Below are positions 4,630 to 7,418 of a stretch of 7,418 nucleotides of DNA, in pieces. The DNA is from Phycisphaerae bacterium. GTDB taxonomy: Bacteria; Planctomycetota; Phycisphaerae; Tepidisphaerales; Tepidisphaeraceae. Positions within the stretch are counted from its first letter, which is position 1. Each line of letters opens with the position of its first letter. Both the position numbers and the translations under genes were made by a program. The notes below the pieces were generated by a model that did no database searches, was not told the origin of the DNA, and saw only the letters and a program-made list of their open reading frames with translations. The stretch spans positions 1 to 7,418 of the forward strand of contig JACMJD010000388.1 of NCBI GenBank assembly GCA_014380825.1. The letters are read 5' to 3'.

Positions 4630-5652
4630 TCAAACCAACACTTTCGCTTTCGACTTCGCGGGCTCCTCGATCTTCACGGCGGGCGTGGTGCCGGCGAGCG
4701 GCGTGCCTTGGATGTGGTCCATGACGATGAACGGCGGACGGCCGCGCACCTGCTCGAGGATCATGATCATGTAGCGCCCAAGAATCCCGACCGATGCCAT
4801 CACGCAGCCACTCAGGAAAAAGATCGCGGTGATCAGATCGGTGAACCCGGGTTCAACCTTAGACCAGGCGATCAGCTTCCATGCCAGATGGCCGAGGCCG
4901 AACAGGAAGCTCAAGCCCGCGATGATCATGCCGGCCCAGAACACGAAGTGCAGCGGCACGGTGCTGTAATCGAACAGCGCCTTGCGCGCGAGCTTCAGCG
5001 ACGAGCGAAACGTGTAGCTCGGCGTGCCGTGCAGACGCTGGGCTTCCTGAAATTCGATCGCGACCTGCTTAAAGCCCAGCGCCGGAATCATGCCGCGAAG
5101 AAACTTCTCCCGCTCCGGGATTCGCAGCAGCGCATCGAGCACGCGACGGCTCATCAGTCGGAAATCTGCCGCGTTCGGGACAATCTGCGTATCGGACAGG
5201 CGATTGAACGTCTGGTAGAACACGCGGCTGAGAAAGCCCTTGCCGCCATTGCTCGGATCGGAACGAACCATCTGCACAACGTCCGCCCCGCGTTCAAACT
5301 CGGCGATCATGCGCGGAATTTCTTCCGGCGGATGCTGAAGATCCGAATCCATCGTGATGATCGCATCGCCCGTCGACATCTCCAGCCCGGCGCACAACGC
5401 CGCCTGGTGACCGCAGTTCTTGCTCAGACGGACGTACCCCACGCCGATGCCGTCGCCCCGCAGGCGGCGGATGACGCCTACGGAGTCGTCGGTGCTTCCG
5501 TCATCGATCAGAAGAAGCTCCACGTCCCAATGGTCGAGCTGATCCGCCTGCGCCTGGATGCGTGCCACCAGCGTCGGGAGGTTGCTTGCCTCGTTATGCA
5601 CGGGAACCACGACACACAGCAGTCGTTTGCCGTCGAAAGGCTGATTTATCAT
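4630..5652 (-). CDS. GT2 polyprenyl-phosphate glycosyltransferase (DPM1/GtrB/ArnC-like) with two C-terminal membrane helices
   Basis: From the ATG at 5652 the protein is 340 residues. Domain order is that of bacterial undecaprenyl-phosphate sugar transferases: an N-terminal GT-A domain with VVVPVHNE (14-21), LLLIDDGSTDDS (46-57) and the metal-binding DxD-type MDSDLQHPPEE (101-111). ADFRLMSRRVLDAL (162-175) and EREKFLRGM (180-188) form the acceptor loop region. Two membrane helices follow, at about 234-256 and 271-297, then RGRPPFIV near 303-310. Family members move a sugar from a nucleotide donor to the phosphate of a polyprenyl carrier on the cytoplasmic face of the inner membrane; the sugar is unknown. 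The frame is open to an ATG at 5721, adding 23 residues with atypical codons and no Shine-Dalgarno; a GTG at 5679 has a modest AGG upstream. I prefer 5652, as the fold begins about ten residues later. A YdjC deacetylase follows. Confidence 0.9.
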   Translation of the reverse strand: MINQPFDGKRLLCVVVPVHNEASNLPTLVARIQAQADQLDHWDVELLLIDDGSTDDSVGVIRRLRGDGIGVGYVRLSKNCGHQAALCAGLEMSTGDAIITMDSDLQHPPEEIPRMIAEFERGADVVQMVRSDPSNGGKGFLSRVFYQTFNRLSDTQIVPNAADFRLMSRRVLDALLRIPEREKFLRGMIPALGFKQVAIEFQEAQRLHGTPSYTFRSSLKLARKALFDYSTVPLHFVFWAGMIIAGLSFLFGLGHLAWKLIAWSKVEPGFTDLITAIFFLSGCVMASVGILGRYMIMILEQVRGRPPFIVMDHIQGTPLAGTTPAVKIEEPAKSKAKVLV

Positions 5653-5947
5653 TCGATTATTTAGACCCTGATGGTTCACGTCTGGACCTGCCAAAAAGTC
5701 ACGATACAGGCCATCCCCCATTGGGACAACCCGGTTTGCGTCTCAGTGATAGAACGTCCAAAACCGGGCACCTCGGGCCGTGGAAATTCTATAGAGTGGG
5801 ATCGGCTCGATGCCGGGCCCGGATTATCACATTACGGAATTGACATTACATCCCCTGTGGAACTGTCAGAACCGGGCTTCCCGAGACTCCGGCAACAACT
5901 TGTACCCGCAGTTCGTTACGATAAAGTCCCCATTTCGGACCTAAAAC
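5653..5947. other. Divergent intergenic region, possible regulatory space
   Basis: About 295 bases (226 if the longer glycosyltransferase start is used) separate two divergent genes, so at least two promoters should lie here. I see ACCGGGC at 5763-5769 and again at 5871-5877, and a perfect 10-base palindrome CCGGGCCCGG at 5813-5822. A perfect TTGACA at 5840-5845 has no good -10 box 16-18 bases further on. No convincing sigma-70 promoter, small gene or RNA is seen. The codons upstream of the preferred glycosyltransferase start do not look coding. Confidence 0.45.
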
Positions 5948-6559
5948 ATGTCGACCATCACCACCTTGGAACAGCTCGAATCCATCTACGGCCAGCCTGG
6001 CGACACGTCGCTCGTCAAGGAGGTCGGCCAAATCACGCCGGCCTACCGTGCCCTCATCCAGGCGTCGCCCTTCGCGGTGCTGGCGACCAGCGGACCGGAA
6101 GGCCTGGATTGCTCGCCGCGCGGTGATCGGCCCGGCTTCGTCCGCATCCATGACGAGCGCACCCTCCTCATGCCCGACCGTCGTGGCAACAACCGCGTCG
6201 ATTCGCTCCGCAACATCGTGCGCGATCCACGCGTCGCGCTGCTTTTCCTCATCCCCGGCTCCGGCACAACCCTTCGGGTGAATGGCCGTGCGCATCTAGT
6301 GGCTGACGCGGATGTGCTGACGTCGTTCGCGGTCGACGGCAGGGCGCCCCGCTCGGTGATCGTCATCGCGATCGATTCGATCTACTTCCAATGTGCCCGC
6401 GCGATCGTTCGATCGGATCTGTGGAACCCGGCCAAACACGTCGACGAAACCACTTTGCCAACCGCAGGCCAAATCCTTGCGGAGATGAGCGAGCGCCGCG
6501 TCGGCGGTGACGACTACGACCGCATCTGGCCGGAGCGCGCGAAGCAGACGTTGTGGTGA
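5948..6559 (+). CDS. PPOX-class FMN-dependent flavoprotein (pyridoxamine 5'-phosphate oxidase-like split barrel)
   Basis: The 203-residue protein fits the roughly 200-residue pyridoxamine-oxidase-like flavoproteins of the MSMEG_1061/DR2398 kind. The split barrel begins with FAVLATSGPEGLDCSPRGD (42-60). MPDRRGNNRVDSLRNI (75-90) is a typical FMN-phosphate-binding stretch. VALLFLIPG (96-104) and LRVNGRAHLV (109-118) are the central strands. IDSIYFQCARAIVRSDLW (142-159) is the last strand with its conserved Cys/Arg. These proteins bind FMN (or F420 in related groups), but most have no proven substrate; true PdxH activity is unlikely because the C-terminal substrate-binding RRxxP-type motif of PdxH is not evident. 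The tail is mostly helical and hydrophilic. The ATG lacks a Shine-Dalgarno. No signal peptide, so cytoplasmic. No obvious functional partner next to it. Confidence 0.88.
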   Translation: MSTITTLEQLESIYGQPGDTSLVKEVGQITPAYRALIQASPFAVLATSGPEGLDCSPRGDRPGFVRIHDERTLLMPDRRGNNRVDSLRNIVRDPRVALLFLIPGSGTTLRVNGRAHLVADADVLTSFAVDGRAPRSVIVIAIDSIYFQCARAIVRSDLWNPAKHVDETTLPTAGQILAEMSERRVGGDDYDRIWPERAKQTLW

Positions 6560-6709
6560 CCCGCTCACGAGGATACTCCAGATAGGAACTGCCGAAGGAA
6601 TCGGACGATCTCGCGTCTGTTCTGAGATTCTTGGTGTCCTTGGTGCACTTGGTGATTCATCCGTTTTTCTTTTGCCGCACCCCGCCCGCCGCTTACACTC
6701 ACCGGTCAC
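6560..6709. other. 150-base gap upstream of comM carrying a period-9 repeat
   Basis: The gap holds the CTTGGTG array at 6630-6656 and then a T-rich stretch (TTTTTCTTTT at 6664-6673) before the TTG start. In the comM frame a stop lies at 6653-6655, and no ATG or GTG follows before 6710. No promoter pair or terminator hairpin could be recognised with confidence. Confidence 0.5.
6630..6656 (+). repeat. Period-9 tandem array of CTTGGTG
   Basis: CTTGGTG occurs at 6630-6636, 6639-6645 and 6648-6654, each followed by two variable bases (TC, CA, AT), giving three units of exactly nine bases. It lies between two plus-strand genes and is non-coding in the comM frame, where its last unit contains the TGA at 6653. 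Unlike the other two word arrays, no opposing arm is seen nearby. Confidence 0.75.
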
Positions 6710-7418
6710 TTGCTCGCCAGAGTTCATAGTTTCATTCTGGTTGGGATCGATCCGCTGCTCTGCGAGGTCGAAGTCGATGTCTCCAACCGCGGCCTCGCCA
6801 AGACTACGATCGTCGGCCTGGCGCAGACGGCCGTGAAGGAATCGATCGAGCGCGTCCGCCGGGCGATCATCAATACAGGTTACGCATTCCCGTCGCATCA
6901 CCTCCTGATCAACCTCGCCCCTGCCGATGTGAAAAAAGAAGGACCCGCGCTGGACCTTCCGATGGCGATCGGATTGCTTCGCGGCACGAACTTCATCCAG
7001 AACGACCGACACAAGACGCTGCTCATCGCCGGCGAGCTTGCGTTGGATGGTCGCGTCCGACGGATCAAAGGCGCGCTGTCGTTTGCTCTGCTGGCGAAGC
7101 AAAAGAAATTCGCCGGCGTGATCCTGCCCTTCGACAACGCCCGCGAGGCCGCCGTCGTCGACGGGATCGAAGTCTATCCCGTCTCCACGCTTCAGCAGGC
7201 GGTCTCGTTTCTGAACGAGCAACTTCCGCTCGAACCCTACGAACTCGACGGTGAATCGTATCAGGCCAGCACGCTCTCGCCCGTCCTGGACTTCGTCGAC
7301 GTGCGCGGCCAGGAAGCCGTCAAGCGCGCCATCACCATCGCGGCGGCGGGGGCGCACAATATCCTGATGGTCGGCCCACCCGGCACGGGCAAGTCGATGC
7401 TGGCCGCCCGTATCCCCG
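6710..7418 (+). CDS. comM: ComM/YifB-family Mg-chelatase-like AAA+ ATPase, N-terminal part
   Basis: The frame from the TTG at 6710 gives 236 residues and runs off the right edge. The N-terminal Lon-protease-like ChlI domain of YifB/ComM is complete and well conserved: [10 protein letters not shown], then [20 protein letters not shown] (20-39), [13 protein letters not shown] (41-53), [20 protein letters not shown] (66-85) and [16 protein letters not shown] (108-123). The AAA+ module starts near 195 with [15 protein letters not shown] and reaches Walker A GPPGTGKS at 222-229. About half of the usual roughly 510 residues is missing. ComM is a hexameric helicase that aids branch migration during natural transformation; many bacteria carry it whether or not competence is known. 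The start is set by an in-frame stop at 6653 and the lack of ATG or GTG between; the residues after TTG match the family's usual MLA start. No Shine-Dalgarno is visible. Confidence 0.93.
   Translation, partial: MLARVHSFILVGIDPLLCEVEVDVSNRGLAKTTIVGLAQTAVKESIERVRRAIINTGYAFPSHHLLINLAPADVKKEGPALDLPMAIGLLRGTNFIQNDRHKTLLIAGELALDGRVRRIKGALSFALLAKQKKFAGVILPFDNAREAAVVDGIEVYPVSTLQQAVSFLNEQLPLEPYELDGESYQASTLSPVLDFVDVRGQEAVKRAITIAAAGAHNILMVGPPGTGKSMLAARIP

Noticed and set aside
4708..5664. 318-residue plus-strand open frame antisense to the glycosyltransferase
   Set aside because: Composition (many His, Arg, Gln, Ala) is typical of an antisense shadow; the opposite strand encodes a clear GT2 protein.
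5840..5868. Perfect TTGACA as a promoter for the flavoprotein gene
   Set aside because: No acceptable -10 box at 16-18 bases (CTGTCA is the best), so I cannot support a promoter call.
6630..6656. CRISPR-like array
   Set aside because: Units are only seven bases with two-base spacers, so it is a short tandem repeat; no long repeats, spacers or cas genes are in the window.
6296..7357. 353-residue minus-strand open frame opposite the flavoprotein end and comM
   Set aside because: It spans two genes and their gap with no family motif, while the plus strand reads as conserved PPOX and ComM sequence.

Overview
The window is GC-rich chromosomal DNA with a housekeeping and accessory gene mix and no phage, transposon, CRISPR, rRNA or tRNA. 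I infer a Planctomycetota-type genome, possibly of the Phycisphaerae/Humisphaera kind. The reasons are the style of the ComM N-terminus, the high-GC codon use, and the many intergenic palindromes and reiterated short words at gene junctions. This placement is from memory of protein style, not from a search, and I hold it at about 0.6.

Layout, left to right. The 5' part of a TatD-type metallo-DNase runs leftward off the left edge (1-117), preceded on the same strand by a YraN/UPF0102 nuclease-fold protein (188-589). Divergent from yraN is a GNAT N-acetyltransferase (680-1129, GTG start with a strong Shine-Dalgarno). It is followed by a soluble protein that seems to be only HAMP modules (1218-1670). 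A 315-base gap follows, holding a hairpin with a leftward-facing U-tract. Then come a MIP-family channel (1986-2747), a roughly 100-base giant inverted repeat, and a xylose-isomerase-like TIM-barrel protein (2898-3659). Convergent to that, on the minus strand, is a two-gene unit: a polyprenyl-phosphate-type GT2 glycosyltransferase (4630-5652 or 5721) followed by a YdjC/ChbG-family deacetylase (3732-4547). On the plus strand are a PPOX-type FMN flavoprotein (5948-6559) and the N-terminal part of a ComM/YifB Mg-chelatase-like AAA+ ATPase (6710 to the right edge, TTG start).

The genes do not form one pathway. The best functional link is the GT2/YdjC pair, whose logic matches known systems that charge a lipid carrier with an N-acetyl-hexosamine and then deacetylate it for envelope modification. 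The MIP channel carries a predicted selectivity filter (His-Ile-Ala-Arg) that matches plant tonoplast aquaporins rather than AqpZ or GlpF.

The most unusual thing in the window lies between the genes. Most junctions carry a different short palindromic or iterated element. Three are built from a 7- or 9-base word repeated in tandem (TGACCTC, AATGACCAA, CTTGGTGNN), and two of these arrange the word in opposing arms that make long hairpins. These may be a family of small, non-coding, genome-wide elements and are the best candidate here for something undescribed.
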